Origin: Flavobacteriales bacterium
Lineage (GTDB): Bacteria > Bacteroidota > Bacteroidia > Flavobacteriales_E > Vicingaceae
Reading direction: 5' to 3'
Length of the DNA stretch: 60,344 bases
Assembly (NCBI GenBank): GCA_018608405.1
Contig: JABAZP010000031.1
Coordinates: 12,499-72,842, forward strand
The notes beneath the pieces were generated by a model that was not told where the DNA came from, did not search any database, and was given only the letters and a program-made list of their open reading frames with translations. The translations under genes and the position numbers were made by a program. Positions 17,826 to 27,161 of the stretch are shown piece after piece. The first letter of the stretch is position 1. The number at the start of each line of letters is the position of its first letter.

Positions 17826-18009
17826 TAGAACTTCGAAGATAGTGAAAAAGCGAAAAGCACTGAACGTTCTCCGTACAAATAAGACTTCCTTACTCGTCAT
17901 TATGGGTTTTGTTAGCTGACCGAGCTATGAAATGCAAACCTTAACTGCTTTTGAACGGCTAGGGTAGGAGTATGATTTTAGGTGTTGCAAAAGCACATGC
18001 TATATACGT

Positions 18010-18463
18010 GTTGTTGTGCTTAGTTCTTTATTTCAATATTCTGTTTTAATAGCATCTCCTTCCCATTTGCATTCAATTTAATAGTTGCCATAAGAAACAG
18101 GCTTTTAATATAATTTTTATCTTCTTGAAGAGATTTTCGCATTCGTTCAGAAACCATTGAACCATTTGCTGGCATCTCAACTATCTTGTAACCAAAACTT
18201 TTGTCAGAATGATAACCTAAAACCCACTGGATTATTTCAAAATGCTTCTCTACGTAAGAACTATCTTTATATGCATCCCATAATGAATTAGCATTAATCC
18301 AAAAGCTTACAGTCTTTAGATCATTATTTCTCTTCGAATTTATCATTTGATTTGAGAAAACAGCTTTAACTTTAAGGCCGGCTTGGGCACTAAGCTCAGT
18401 TGATATTATTAATAGTAGGACTAAAATTTTAAACACTCTTTTCATCATATTAAGCACAACAAC
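18010..18463. repeat. 13-bp perfect inverted repeats bounding one gene
   Basis: GTTGTTGTGCTTA at 18010-18022 and TAAGCACAACAAC at 18451-18463 are exact inverted copies. One overlaps the stop codon end and the other lies three bases before the start of the hypothetical gene 18020-18448. The symmetrical placement around a single gene suggests a cassette-like unit. Confidence 0.7.
18020..18448 (-). CDS. Exported hypothetical protein inside an inverted-repeat cassette
   Basis: 142 residues from the ATG at 18448; a GTG nine bases earlier lies inside the inverted repeat. The signal peptide (MMKRVFKILVLLLIISTEL ... AQ) is cleaved near residue 22. The mature domain of about 115 residues has mixed strands and helices (VKAVFSNQMI, WINANSLWDAY, SFGYKIVEMPANGS, KSLFLMATIKLNANG). 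No family is recognised. The gene fills almost exactly the space between 13-bp inverted repeats. Confidence 0.6.
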   Translation of the reverse strand: MMKRVFKILVLLLIISTELSAQAGLKVKAVFSNQMINSKRNNDLKTVSFWINANSLWDAYKDSSYVEKHFEIIQWVLGYHSDKSFGYKIVEMPANGSMVSERMRKSLQEDKNYIKSLFLMATIKLNANGKEMLLKQNIEIKN

Positions 18464-18561
18464 CGAATAAAGTGAAAAGTAAGTTTATTTCCCTTTTGGC
18501 TATGCCCCGATTGTTCCTTTTAAATATACAACTTAGCTGTGGTCAATCCCAATGCCTTAAA

Positions 18562-18592
18562 ACAAAAAAGCCACGCTGTTAGGCGTGGCTTT
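18562..18592 (-). terminator. Terminator after lon
   Basis: On the minus strand, AAAGCCACGC / GCGTGGCTTT, a 10-bp perfect stem with a six-base loop, is followed by TTTTTTGTTTT. It begins about 20 bases after the lon stop codon. Confidence 0.9.
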
Positions 18593-18613
18593 CACTTTAT
18601 TTATATTATAGGT

Positions 18614-21052
18614 TTATATGGTTCTTGCGTTTTCCACTTTGGTTTTTAGCAAGGCTTGCTCAATCACTTCTTTCATCTCTTTCACGTAAATGAATTTAAG
18701 TCCTTTCAGGTAGCTCTTGTCAATTTCCAAAATGTCCTTCTCGTTCGAAGCTGACATGATAATTTCCTTGATCCCTGCTCTTTTCGCGGCTAGAATCTTC
18801 TCCTTAATTCCACCTACTGGCAATACTCTTCCTCGCAAGGTAATCTCTCCTGTCATGGCCAAATTTTTCTTCACTTTTCGTTGTGTAAAGGCTGAAATTA
18901 TCGCCGTCAGCATGGTAATTCCTGCTGATGGTCCATCTTTTGGCGTAGCGCCTTCCGGCACGTGAACGTGCACGTTCCAATTTTCAAAAGCTTCTATGTT
19001 AATACCAAATTCTTCGTGGTGTGACTTAATGTACTCCAAAGCTATGGTTGCCGATTCTTTCATTACATCGCCCAAGTTTCCGGTTAACGTGAGTCTCCCC
19101 TTTCCTTTACTCAAACTCGTTTCAATAAATAGAATATCTCCTCCCACAGAAGTCCAAGCTAAACCTGTAACCACTCCGGCTACATCATTTCCTTGATACT
19201 TGTCTTTAGAATGTCCGGGACCTAAAATTTCGTATAATTTTTCTACCGAAATCGAAGTATCATACTCCTCTTCTAATGCAATCGACTTGGCGGCAAATCG
19301 CACCACTTTTCCCAATCGCTTTTCTAAGGTTCTTACGCCCGACTCTCTAGTATATTCATCACAAATTACTTCAATTACCTTTTCAGGAATTGAAATCTGC
19401 TTCGCTGTCAACCCGTTCTCTTCTCTCAACTTCGGAATTAAATGTTTTTTCGCTATTTGCATTTTCTCTTCAACCGTGTAGCCGTTAATTTCAATCATTT
19501 CCATTCTGTCGCGCAAAGCAGGCTGAATGGTAGCTAAAGAGTTAGCCGTTGCAATGAATAAGATTTTGGACAAATCGTAATCCAACTCGATAAAGTTATC
19601 GTTGAACGTTCCGTTTTGTTCCGGATCCAAAACTTCCAACAAGGCGGAAGATGGATCGCCTTGGTGAGAATTCCCTACCTTATCAATCTCGTCTAAAACG
19701 AAAACCGGATTAGAGGTTTTTACTTTTTTCAAATTTTGTAAAATCCTACCCGGCATGGCGCCTATGTATGTTTTTCGGTGTCCTCTAATTTCGGCTTCGT
19801 CTCTCAAACCACCCAAACTCATTCGAACATACTTTCTGCCAATTGCCTCTGCCACTGACTTACCCAATGAAGTTTTACCAACACCTGGAGGTCCGTACAA
19901 GCACAAAATTGGAGACTTCATGTTGCCTTTTAACTTCAATACCGCCAAGTGCTCTATGATTCGGTCTTTTACGTCCTTCAATCCAAAATGGTCGCGGTCT
20001 AAAATTCGTTTGGCCTCTTTTAAATCAAATTTATCTTTAGAAACATCATTCCAAGGTAAATCCAACAAAGTTTCTACGTAGTTCAACTGAACCGAATATT
20101 CCGCAGAAGCCGAATGCATGCGCTGCAATTTGGCTAATTCCTTTTCAAATCTTTCTTTTACAACTTTACTCCACTTTTTCTTTTTCGCTCGCTTTTCGAA
20201 TTCTTTAATCTCTAAATCTTGCGGCGTTCCTCCCAATTCCTCTTGAATCTGCTTCATTTGCTGATTCAAAAAGTATTCTTTCTGCTGCTTGTCAATGTCG
20301 GTTTTCACCTTCGATTGAATGTCGTTTTTCAACTCCAACAACTTCAAGTCTTTGCTCAAGAATCTCAATAAAATTTGAGCTCTTCGGCGGCAGCTCGTTT
20401 CTTTTAAAATTTCTTGTTTCTGATGCACTTCCGCATTCATGTTGGAAGCAATAAAGTTGATTAAAAATGAATTGCTTTCAATGTTCTTTATAGCAAATGA
20501 GGCCTCAGAAGGTATGTTTGGCGACTGTTCAATGATGCGCAAAGCCATGTCTTTAATGGAATGCACCAAGGCATTAAACTTTGCATCTTTTGGCACTTTA
20601 CTTACATCGTACTTTTCTACAGTCGCTCTAATGTAGGGCTCAAATTCTGTAATTTCATTGAGCTTAAATCGCTTTTTACCTTGAATGATGGCCGTTGTAT
20701 TTCCATCGGGCATCTTGAATATTTTTAATATTCTAGCTACTGTTCCTACTTCAAATAGCTGCTCTTTGTTTGGGTCTTCTACCGTGTCATCAGTTTGCGA
20801 AATAACTCCAATAATCTTGTCGCCTTTGTTGGCATCTTGTATTAAGCTAATGGACTTATCGCGACCAACAGTAATTGGAATAACAACACCTGGAAAAAGT
20901 ACGGTATTTCGTAAGGGAAGAATTGGTAGGGATTCAGGAGTTTCCTCCTTCTCCATTTCCTCTTCATCCTCACTTGTCATTAATGGAATAAACTCTGCTC
21001 CTTCGTCAATGGCACTCTCTAATTTTAGTTTATCAAATTTAAATGAACTCAT
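18614..21052 (-). CDS. lon: ATP-dependent Lon protease
   Basis: An 812-residue LonA protease that degrades misfolded and regulatory proteins in the cytoplasm. It has an N-terminal LON substrate domain (about 41-245, [19 protein letters not shown]) and a coiled-coil linker. The AAA+ module has Walker A GPPGVGKT (387-394) and Walker [10 protein letters not shown] (D454/E455). The protease domain has catalytic Ser709 in [11 protein letters not shown] and Lys752 in [14 protein letters not shown]. All key residues are present and the length is typical of Bacteroidetes Lon. It is monocistronic, with a strong terminator. Confidence 0.97.
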   Translation of the reverse strand: MSSFKFDKLKLESAIDEGAEFIPLMTSEDEEEMEKEETPESLPILPLRNTVLFPGVVIPITVGRDKSISLIQDANKGDKIIGVISQTDDTVEDPNKEQLFEVGTVARILKIFKMPDGNTTAIIQGKKRFKLNEITEFEPYIRATVEKYDVSKVPKDAKFNALVHSIKDMALRIIEQSPNIPSEASFAIKNIESNSFLINFIASNMNAEVHQKQEILKETSCRRRAQILLRFLSKDLKLLELKNDIQSKVKTDIDKQQKEYFLNQQMKQIQEELGGTPQDLEIKEFEKRAKKKKWSKVVKERFEKELAKLQRMHSASAEYSVQLNYVETLLDLPWNDVSKDKFDLKEAKRILDRDHFGLKDVKDRIIEHLAVLKLKGNMKSPILCLYGPPGVGKTSLGKSVAEAIGRKYVRMSLGGLRDEAEIRGHRKTYIGAMPGRILQNLKKVKTSNPVFVLDEIDKVGNSHQGDPSSALLEVLDPEQNGTFNDNFIELDYDLSKILFIATANSLATIQPALRDRMEMIEINGYTVEEKMQIAKKHLIPKLREENGLTAKQISIPEKVIEVICDEYTRESGVRTLEKRLGKVVRFAAKSIALEEEYDTSISVEKLYEILGPGHSKDKYQGNDVAGVVTGLAWTSVGGDILFIETSLSKGKGRLTLTGNLGDVMKESATIALEYIKSHHEEFGINIEAFENWNVHVHVPEGATPKDGPSAGITMLTAIISAFTQRKVKKNLAMTGEITLRGRVLPVGGIKEKILAAKRAGIKEIIMSASNEKDILEIDKSYLKGLKFIYVKEMKEVIEQALLKTKVENARTI

Positions 21053-21083
21053 ATATCTTGGGTCAATTTGTCAGTTAATAGAA

Positions 21084-21109
21084 AATCACTCCGTTTTTTG
21101 GGAGTGATT
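21084..21109 (-). terminator. Possible terminator after the GlmU-like gene
   Basis: AATCACTCC / GGAGTGATT, a 9-bp perfect stem with an eight-base loop. On the minus strand it is followed by TTTTC. It lies 50 bases after the stop at 21160 and before lon. The T tract is weak. Confidence 0.5.
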
Positions 21110-21159
21110 CAATACTATTCAAGGCTTGTGCCAAATTTCTTTGCTGCTTATCTGTCAGC

Positions 21160-22344
21160 CTAAAAATTGCGCTGATTTGTAGTTTCCTCAAAAACGTGCT
21201 TTAATATGGATTTTTCCGTCTCGTCCAATTGTACCGAACGTCTTTCCATTACTTTTTCAGCTACTTCCATTGCCTTCTCGAACCTAAAAGTCACCCATTT
21301 TTCGGAACCACCCCAAGCATATGAAGGAATAAAGTTTCGTGGAAATCCACCTCCATAAATGTTGGCAGAGACACCCACCACCGTTGCCGTGTTAAACATG
21401 GTGTTGATGCCACTTTTTGAATGATCACCCATCATTAATCCACAAAACTGCAAGCCGGTTGGCTTGAAACCCATTTTCTCAAAGTTCCAAAGCTTTATTT
21501 CCGCGTAGTTATTTTTTAAATTGGATACGTTAGTGTCAGCTCCTAAATTGCACCACTCACCTAGTATTGAGTTTCCTAAGAACCCGTCGTGCCCTTTATT
21601 CGAGTAGCCAAAAATCACTGAATTGTTTACCTCCCCTCCCACTTTTGAATGCGGACCCACTGTAGTTGGTCCGTAAATTTTAGTAGACAATTTCAACACT
21701 GCTCCTTCGCACAAAGCTAAGCCTCCTCTTACAACTGAGCCTTCCATTACCTCAGCATTTTTCCCAATGTAAATTGGACCAGATGTGGAGTTTAAAATAG
21801 CAGCTTGTACTTTGGCTCCCTCTTCAATAAAAAGTCGATTGCCGATGTGCGTGCAGGTTTCATCTAATGCTTGAGAGGTTCTACCTTCAGTGAGAAGCTG
21901 ATAATCTTCTTCTATTGCTGTACCATTTTTTGCAAAAATGTCCCAAATGTTCTCTATCGATAAGTACGATTCTTGAAACACTACCTTTTGAGTCTCTGAA
22001 GGAGTAAAATTTTTAAAATCCAGTTGATCTGAAGTACAATAAACCAACGCTTTATTAGTGGCAGCATCTACCAATAGTTCTCCTTCTTTCAACGACTTAA
22101 GTGCTTCCACTAAATTATTGTTCGCTAGAATACTTCCATTTACATAATAGTTCAATGCATCAAACTTCGTCGAGTATTTTGCCGACAAATAATCTTCCGT
22201 TAAATAAGAAACAGTAGCTTCTTTAAGTCGAGTTGACCATTTTTCAGCTAGGGTAAGAATTCCGCACCTAAATTCAGCGATGGGCCTGGTATAGGTAAAG
22301 GGCAATAAATTTTGTCGGTTTTGATCGAAAAGGATAAGGTTCAT
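21160..22344 (-). CDS. Bacteroidetes-type GlmU-like sugar nucleotidyltransferase
   Basis: 394 residues matching the alternative GlmU family (TIGR03991 type), the likely source of UDP-GlcNAc in Bacteroidetes. The N-terminal nucleotidyltransferase-like domain starts MNLILFDQNRQNLLPFTYTR and has PIAEFRCGILTLAEKW. The C-terminal half is a left-handed beta helix of hexapeptide repeats (AAILNSTSGPIYIGKNAEVM, GSVVRGGLALCEGAVLKLS) that would carry acetyltransferase activity. The classical GlmU N-terminal LxAGxGTRM loop is absent, as expected for this family. It is transcribed from its own -7 box. Confidence 0.85.
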   Translation of the reverse strand: MNLILFDQNRQNLLPFTYTRPIAEFRCGILTLAEKWSTRLKEATVSYLTEDYLSAKYSTKFDALNYYVNGSILANNNLVEALKSLKEGELLVDAATNKALVYCTSDQLDFKNFTPSETQKVVFQESYLSIENIWDIFAKNGTAIEEDYQLLTEGRTSQALDETCTHIGNRLFIEEGAKVQAAILNSTSGPIYIGKNAEVMEGSVVRGGLALCEGAVLKLSTKIYGPTTVGPHSKVGGEVNNSVIFGYSNKGHDGFLGNSILGEWCNLGADTNVSNLKNNYAEIKLWNFEKMGFKPTGLQFCGLMMGDHSKSGINTMFNTATVVGVSANIYGGGFPRNFIPSYAWGGSEKWVTFRFEKAMEVAEKVMERRSVQLDETEKSILKHVFEETTNQRNF

Positions 22345-22362
22345 GCGTAAGATTTATTTGAA

Positions 22363-22370
22363 CAAATTTA
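22363..22370 (-). promoter_or_regulatory. -7 box for the GlmU-like gene
   Basis: CAAATTTA on the plus strand reads TAAATTTG on the minus strand, a TAnnTTTG match 18 bases before the ATG at 22344. Confidence 0.45.
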
Positions 22371-22405
22371 ATTGAAAATCTGTGGCTCATGGCTATTTTA
22401 GTAAA

Positions 22406-22567
22406 ATGAAGAAGAAAGACCAAACAAAAGGAATTATAGCTCTGATTACCTTTGGAAGTATTTTCGCCAGTTATTTTATTTGGGGGAAAGAAACAGCCAA
22501 ATATGTTGCACTTGGAGGTTTTGCGGTGTGGCTTGGTGCTATGTATTTCTTGAATAAAAAAGAATAA
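22406..22567 (+). CDS. Small two-helix membrane protein
   Basis: 53 residues from the ATG at 22406 (MKKKDQTKGIIALITFGSIF). Two hydrophobic helices (about 9-26 and 31-47) are joined by a WGKETAK loop, with a charged KKE end. I prefer this start because it gives a basic N-terminus; eight codons more are open upstream. It is divergent from the GlmU-like gene and ends seven bases before the convergent transporter gene. Short membrane proteins of this kind are often conserved in Bacteroidetes, but no family or function is recognised. Confidence 0.6.
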   Translation: MKKKDQTKGIIALITFGSIFASYFIWGKETAKYVALGGFAVWLGAMYFLNKKE

Positions 22568-22573
22568 TTAATG

Positions 22574-24847
22574 TTACTTCTTCTTTTTCAACAGCATCAT
22601 AGGTAACAGGGTTAGGTCAGTTACCACAGCAAACACCAAGGTCATGCTTACAAACAAGCCAATGTAAAAAGTGCTTAAGAAATTTGAGAAAATAAGGCTA
22701 CCAAATCCACCCAACAAAATAATTGAGGTAATTATTATTGCTTTACCGGTTGAAATAAATGTTCGCCTTAAGGCAAAAAGGTTGGTTCTGCCGTGCCCCA
22801 TTTCTTGACGGTAACGAGAAAGAAAATGAATTGTATCATCCACGGCAATTCCAAAAGCGATGGTAAATACTATGGCGGTAGACATGTTTAAATCAATTCC
22901 TGCAAAGCTAATATAACCGGCCGTAAGCAGAATAGGGAACATATTGGGAACCAGAGAAATCAATCCCATCTTAATTGACTTAAACAAGACCGCCATGCTA
23001 ATTCCGATTAACAAAAAAGCAAAAAGCAGTCCTATTACGATATTTTCAGACACATGTCTTCCCGCTTCATCAATAATAACCGGTGTGCCAGTTAACTTAT
23101 ACGAGAGTACCGATGAGTCAATGTTGTTTTGATAAAATACTGCTAAGCTGTCATTCAATTGCAACATCTTTCTGCTACCTGGATCAATCATCCGACCAAA
23201 AACCCTTCCCACTCTCTTGTCTGCTGATACAATTTGCTGAAACTCTTCTCTGCTTTCGAACTTCTCCATTTGGCGCTTCAAATAATCAAAGCGTTTTTCA
23301 TTCTCTGGAATTTTATAGTATTCATCTCTTCCGTTTCGAAGCGTTTTGTTTGCAAACTTAAAGGGAACAGTTGGACTAATCATTTGATTTACGCCATATT
23401 CATTATCCAAATACTGTTCTAGTTTTTCTGTCTCTCGAATTACATCGAAATCGGTCAATTCCTTTCCTTCTGCAGGTATAATTGCCATTTCAAAGGGTCG
23501 AATTCCTCCAAACTGTTTTTGAAAATACCTCAAGTCTTGCATTAGCGGTTGATCTTCACCCAAATCTTGCATTAAAAAATAATCGAATTGAATTCGACTA
23601 GCGCCTAAAATGCAGATAATTGTAAGAATTGTATATGCAACGAGCACTGTTTTTTGATTTCGACACAAGCGAATAAAAAACTTTCCCAAACCCCGCTCCC
23701 AAGCATTTTGAACTTTGGTGGAATCGGTAATCTTAGGTTTTTTAATGTTTAAGAATATGGATGGAATGAATAAAATAGAGAGTACAAAAGCTAGTATCAC
23801 CCCAACTGCAGTAAAAATTCCAAAATCTTGAATGGGCTCCATTCCCACTCCAACTAACGTAACAAAACCTAAAGCTGTGGTAAGAGAGGTAAGCAACGTT
23901 GCAACGCCCACTTTTTTAAGCATGTTTTTTATGGCTACCGTTTTTGTTCTACCGTAACGGATTTCTTCCAAATATTTAGAAACCAAATGCACCACGTCTG
24001 ACATTCCTACCACCAACATTATTACCGGCAGCAGAGTAGTCATCATGTTAAGTGGTGTGCCACTTAATTGCATAAAACCCAAACTACCAATTACTGCTAA
24101 TAACACGGTTGCTAAAGGGATCAAGATGCCCCACAAAGCTCGATAGGCAATAATTAGAAAAACAATCAGTACAAAAATAGAAATCGAGGCAAAGGTCAAA
24201 AACTCCACTTTCATTACGGCAATGTATTCCTGCTGCCCCATGATTTTGCCCATCATGTGAATCTCCTTAAACCCCTCTTCGTCGATTAAATCTTGAAGTG
24301 CCGTGGCCAACTCATCAGAATCTTCCTTGTTAATAAGCTGCTTATTTTTAATAACAACGATTAAAGAGTTGTTCTCAAGATTTACCATCTCGGCAACCGG
24401 CTCTATGCTGTTTTCCAATCGCTCTCTATCCGCTGCATATTGCTCCGGATCATCCACATGAAAAATGGGACTTTTCTTGAAGCCCATTCCGCCTGGAGAG
24501 AGTTCGAAGTAGCTCATTTCAAGAGGAGAAACGACCTCCCTCAGGTGTGGAAGAGTTCTCAACTTTACCGTAAAACTCTCGATTTTCTCTAGAAATTCTT
24601 GCTCAAAAACGCCACCTTCATTGGCAAATCCCAACAGAATAAAATCATTATCGTTTTCAAACTTCTCTCGGTAATCTTCGTAGAAGGCTAAATCATTGTT
24701 CTCTTGGGGGAAAAACTTCTCAAAGTCATAGTCAAATTCTAGTTTACTAGAGCTGTAACCTAAGAACAGCAGCACCAACGTTAGGCCTGCTAACACGTAC
24801 CTGCTGTACTTTCTCCACTTTATCTCCTCCTTAAGGTGTTCTTCCAA
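22574..24847 (-). CDS. RND-superfamily (MMPL/HAE3-type) transporter
   Basis: A 757-residue inner-membrane protein with two six-helix halves, each with a large periplasmic loop after its first helix. The HAE3-type signatures VGMSDVVHLVSKYLEE (first half) and AVDDTIHFLSRYRQEMG (second half) are clear, with acidic residues in the membrane consistent with proton coupling. The family moves hydrophobic molecules such as lipids across the envelope; the substrate here is unknown. It follows the peptide-binding lipoprotein gene by five bases, so the two are co-transcribed. Confidence 0.9.
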   Translation of the reverse strand: MEEHLKEEIKWRKYSRYVLAGLTLVLLFLGYSSSKLEFDYDFEKFFPQENNDLAFYEDYREKFENDNDFILLGFANEGGVFEQEFLEKIESFTVKLRTLPHLREVVSPLEMSYFELSPGGMGFKKSPIFHVDDPEQYAADRERLENSIEPVAEMVNLENNSLIVVIKNKQLINKEDSDELATALQDLIDEEGFKEIHMMGKIMGQQEYIAVMKVEFLTFASISIFVLIVFLIIAYRALWGILIPLATVLLAVIGSLGFMQLSGTPLNMMTTLLPVIMLVVGMSDVVHLVSKYLEEIRYGRTKTVAIKNMLKKVGVATLLTSLTTALGFVTLVGVGMEPIQDFGIFTAVGVILAFVLSILFIPSIFLNIKKPKITDSTKVQNAWERGLGKFFIRLCRNQKTVLVAYTILTIICILGASRIQFDYFLMQDLGEDQPLMQDLRYFQKQFGGIRPFEMAIIPAEGKELTDFDVIRETEKLEQYLDNEYGVNQMISPTVPFKFANKTLRNGRDEYYKIPENEKRFDYLKRQMEKFESREEFQQIVSADKRVGRVFGRMIDPGSRKMLQLNDSLAVFYQNNIDSSVLSYKLTGTPVIIDEAGRHVSENIVIGLLFAFLLIGISMAVLFKSIKMGLISLVPNMFPILLTAGYISFAGIDLNMSTAIVFTIAFGIAVDDTIHFLSRYRQEMGHGRTNLFALRRTFISTGKAIIITSIILLGGFGSLIFSNFLSTFYIGLFVSMTLVFAVVTDLTLLPMMLLKKKK

Positions 24848-24852
24848 AACGT

Positions 24853-26526
24853 CTATTCAGTTGATTTCTTTGCATACTTCAACACCAAAAGATTCATTGG
24901 GTTCACTCCTAAATTAGAAATTGTAGGTTGCGAAAACCGAACCACCTCATCATAGAACAATGGAACTACCGGTGCCTCAGCAATCACTAGGCTATCCATT
25001 TTTTGATAATATACTAAACGCATACTATCGTTGGTTTCTTGGAGTGCTTTGTCATACCATGTATCAAATTTCTTGTTCGCAAAATGCGTGTAATTGGGAC
25101 CGTTGGGTGCGAAATTTTCACTTTTAAAAAGCGACAAATAATTCTCTGCATCAGGATAGTCTGCTACCCACGACTTCCTAAAAAAAGCAACTTTAGAATT
25201 AGCAATTAACTCGTTGTTGGTTGCCGCTTGATTTACTTCCACTTTTATGTTTATTCCGAAAGAAGCTAACTGCGATTGTAAGTATTCACAAATGTCTAAA
25301 TATTGCGCCGTGGTGTTTAAACCGATAGCTGGCAAACCTTTACCATTGGGATAACCTGCTTTTTCTAGTAACATACGAACCGAATCCGGTTGGTATGAGT
25401 AGCCCTTCGTATTTTCACTAAAGCCGGGCAAACCTTTCGGAATAAATCCCTGATTTGCAGGAATACCAATACCACTCCGTAAGTACTTTAACATTTTCTC
25501 CCGCTCAAATCCAAAGTTAACTGCCCTTCGAATTTCTTTTGCAATGGGTTGTTTGTTTTCGTCTACCAAAAAACCCAAATACTCTGTGTTTAAGTACGGT
25601 GAAGTTGTAAAAATCACATTCTCGTTGTATTTTTTTCTAAGCTTCCCGTCAGAAGTTAGCAACTCATCTTTGTAACTTCCTTTTAAACCGGTGAGGTAAT
25701 CGAGTTCTTTTTTTAAAAATTTTAGAAAAGTAACCTCCAAGTCTTTTATGAAGGTGATGGAAACCGCGTCCAAATAAGGTAGGTTATTCCCTGAGGCATC
25801 TTGTTCAAAATAATCCTCGTTTCTTAAAAGAACTAACTTGGAATTTTCTTTCCAAAACTGAAACTTAAAAGGCCCTGTTCCGATTGGATTTGCTCTAAAG
25901 TTAGAACCGTAATACTCAACTGCTTCTTTCGGCACAGCGCTACAGTATTGCATACTCAAAATGCCGAGAAAGGGCGGAAAAGGTCGATTCAAGTGAATAT
26001 CTAAGGTATAATCATCAACCGCTTCAACGTTCAACCTATCGCCAACTTTCTCAACTTCGTTCATCACCCATTTGCCGGGTGAAATCACTTCGGGATCGAT
26101 TAAACGGTTAAAAGAATACACAAAATCTTGAGCTACCAATTCTCGAGTAGAGTCTTTGCCAAACGCAATACTTTTATGAAAAGTGATACCTTTTTTCAAG
26201 TGAAAACGATAAAGCTTGCCACTATCTAAAACCTCCCATCTCTCCGCCAAGCATGGTTTTAGATTTAGGTTTTCGTCGGTTTGCACCAAACCATTAAAAA
26301 TTTGATTCACCGCAGAGACGTTGTCGATACTGCGAGAAAAGGCAGGATCTAAGGAAGTTATGCCATCGGAAACATTGTAACGAAATATACTTTTACCATC
26401 ATAGCGCTGCTCTGGCTGGCAGGAAGTTAGAATGTAAAATAGAAGAATATAAGATGAAGAATTACGAATACAGGAATTTAAAGAGTGATTCTTGTACGCT
26501 ATTCGGAATGATAAAAATTGCTTCAT
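24853..26526 (-). CDS. ABC-type oligopeptide/dipeptide-binding lipoprotein (SBP family 5)
   Basis: 557 residues with an extended N-terminus, hydrophobic SYILLFYILTSC and lipobox Cys at about residue 36. The extracytoplasmic solute-binding family 5 fold follows, with the opening signature YNVSDGITSLDPAFSRSIDN, FHLKKGITFHKS, PIGTGPFKFQFWKENSKLVL and FGFEREKM. It should deliver peptides (or nickel-like cargo) to an ABC permease, but none is encoded nearby; its operon partner is an RND transporter. The first 30 codons overlap an intergenic-type ATTCGTAATTC repeat, so the true start may be further in, although no better ATG exists. Confidence 0.88.
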   Translation of the reverse strand: MKQFLSFRIAYKNHSLNSCIRNSSSYILLFYILTSCQPEQRYDGKSIFRYNVSDGITSLDPAFSRSIDNVSAVNQIFNGLVQTDENLNLKPCLAERWEVLDSGKLYRFHLKKGITFHKSIAFGKDSTRELVAQDFVYSFNRLIDPEVISPGKWVMNEVEKVGDRLNVEAVDDYTLDIHLNRPFPPFLGILSMQYCSAVPKEAVEYYGSNFRANPIGTGPFKFQFWKENSKLVLLRNEDYFEQDASGNNLPYLDAVSITFIKDLEVTFLKFLKKELDYLTGLKGSYKDELLTSDGKLRKKYNENVIFTTSPYLNTEYLGFLVDENKQPIAKEIRRAVNFGFEREKMLKYLRSGIGIPANQGFIPKGLPGFSENTKGYSYQPDSVRMLLEKAGYPNGKGLPAIGLNTTAQYLDICEYLQSQLASFGINIKVEVNQAATNNELIANSKVAFFRKSWVADYPDAENYLSLFKSENFAPNGPNYTHFANKKFDTWYDKALQETNDSMRLVYYQKMDSLVIAEAPVVPLFYDEVVRFSQPTISNLGVNPMNLLVLKYAKKSTE

Positions 26527-26628
26527 AATAATAACACAATGGTAATATTAAAAAGTGATTTTCAGCTTAACTCTTCAGTTCCTTTTCAACAAAGCCTTTA
26601 ACAATCGAGCTAATCCAATTCATTTATC

Positions 26629-26793
26629 TTAGTCCCCTTCTTCCCACTCCAAAATATCACCTGGTTGGCAATCCAATGCTTTGCAAATGGCCTCTAGAGT
26701 AGAAAATCGAATGGCTTTTCCCTTCCCTTGTTTTAAAATAGAAAGATTTACGTTTGAAATACCGGTATGCTCCGAAAGCTCCTTCAATTGCAT
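26629..26793 (-). pseudogene. XRE-family regulator lacking its first helix
   Basis: The frame from an ATG at 26793 gives 54 residues: MQLKELSEHTGISNVNLSIL, then KQGKGKAIRFSTLEAICKAL, then DCQPGDILEWEEGD. This is the body of the short YozG-like HTH regulators (usually 66-68 residues), whose normal start (about 15 residues, ending in AKRK) is missing. Just upstream, the same frame reads AKS-stop where relatives read AKRK. The 5' end has been replaced by alpha-2-macroglobulin sequence in another frame. A shortened product from the internal ATG is conceivable. Confidence 0.7.
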
Positions 26794-26998
26794 TTAGCTC
26801 TTGGCCTGCAACAGCCGTTCTTACCGATTCTGTTAGCTGAATTTTAATGGTTGAACGATTAGTGATAACCCCACCGGTAAATGCACTAATGTAGTTTGTG
26901 AAGGCAGGATCTATTGCTTTTGGGGTATTTGTTCTTTCTCCACAAGCAAGTAATAACAAAAGGAGAGCAGTTAAAATATATGGCCGGTTTAGTTTCAT
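26657..26998 (-). pseudogene. Alpha-2-macroglobulin lipoprotein 5' remnant fused to regulator sequence
   Basis: 113 residues. The first 68 or so are a lipoprotein signal (MKLNRPYILTALLLLLLAC) and the opening DPAFTNYISAFTGGVITNRS, then TIKIQLTES, characteristic of Bacteroidetes alpha-2-macroglobulin family lipoproteins, which normally run to about 1,800 residues. From about residue 69 the frame reads out-of-frame through the HTH gene and ends arbitrarily. About 5 kb of the protease-inhibitor gene is therefore gone. The junction falls near 26790-26805, where GCCAAGA would fit both parents. Confidence 0.7.
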
Positions 26999-27146
26999 TG
27001 AATTGATTTTTAGACAGGGTTGAGGTTTACAAAACTAACGCACAGGCTTTATATTACAGCATATTTTTAAAAGAATAATCGATAAACGTTTTAGGCAAAA
27101 GTTTCAAGCAATTTTTCATTTACTTCTTTTAACCATTAGTCATCTC

Positions 27147-27154
27147 TACTTTTG
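27147..27154 (+). promoter_or_regulatory. -7 box for the radical SAM gene
   Basis: TACTTTTG fits TAnnTTTG. It ends one base before an ATG at 27156 and seven bases before the ATG at 27162. The expected transcript start falls near the second ATG, so I take 27162 as the start and expect a leaderless or nearly leaderless mRNA. Confidence 0.55.
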
Positions 27155-27161
27155 CATGAAG

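Noticed and set aside
17774..18463. Formal integron attC sites
   Set aside because: The palindromes are suggestive, but canonical GTTRRRY/RYYYAAC boxes are not present and no integrase is in the window. Kept as a cassette-like hypothesis only.
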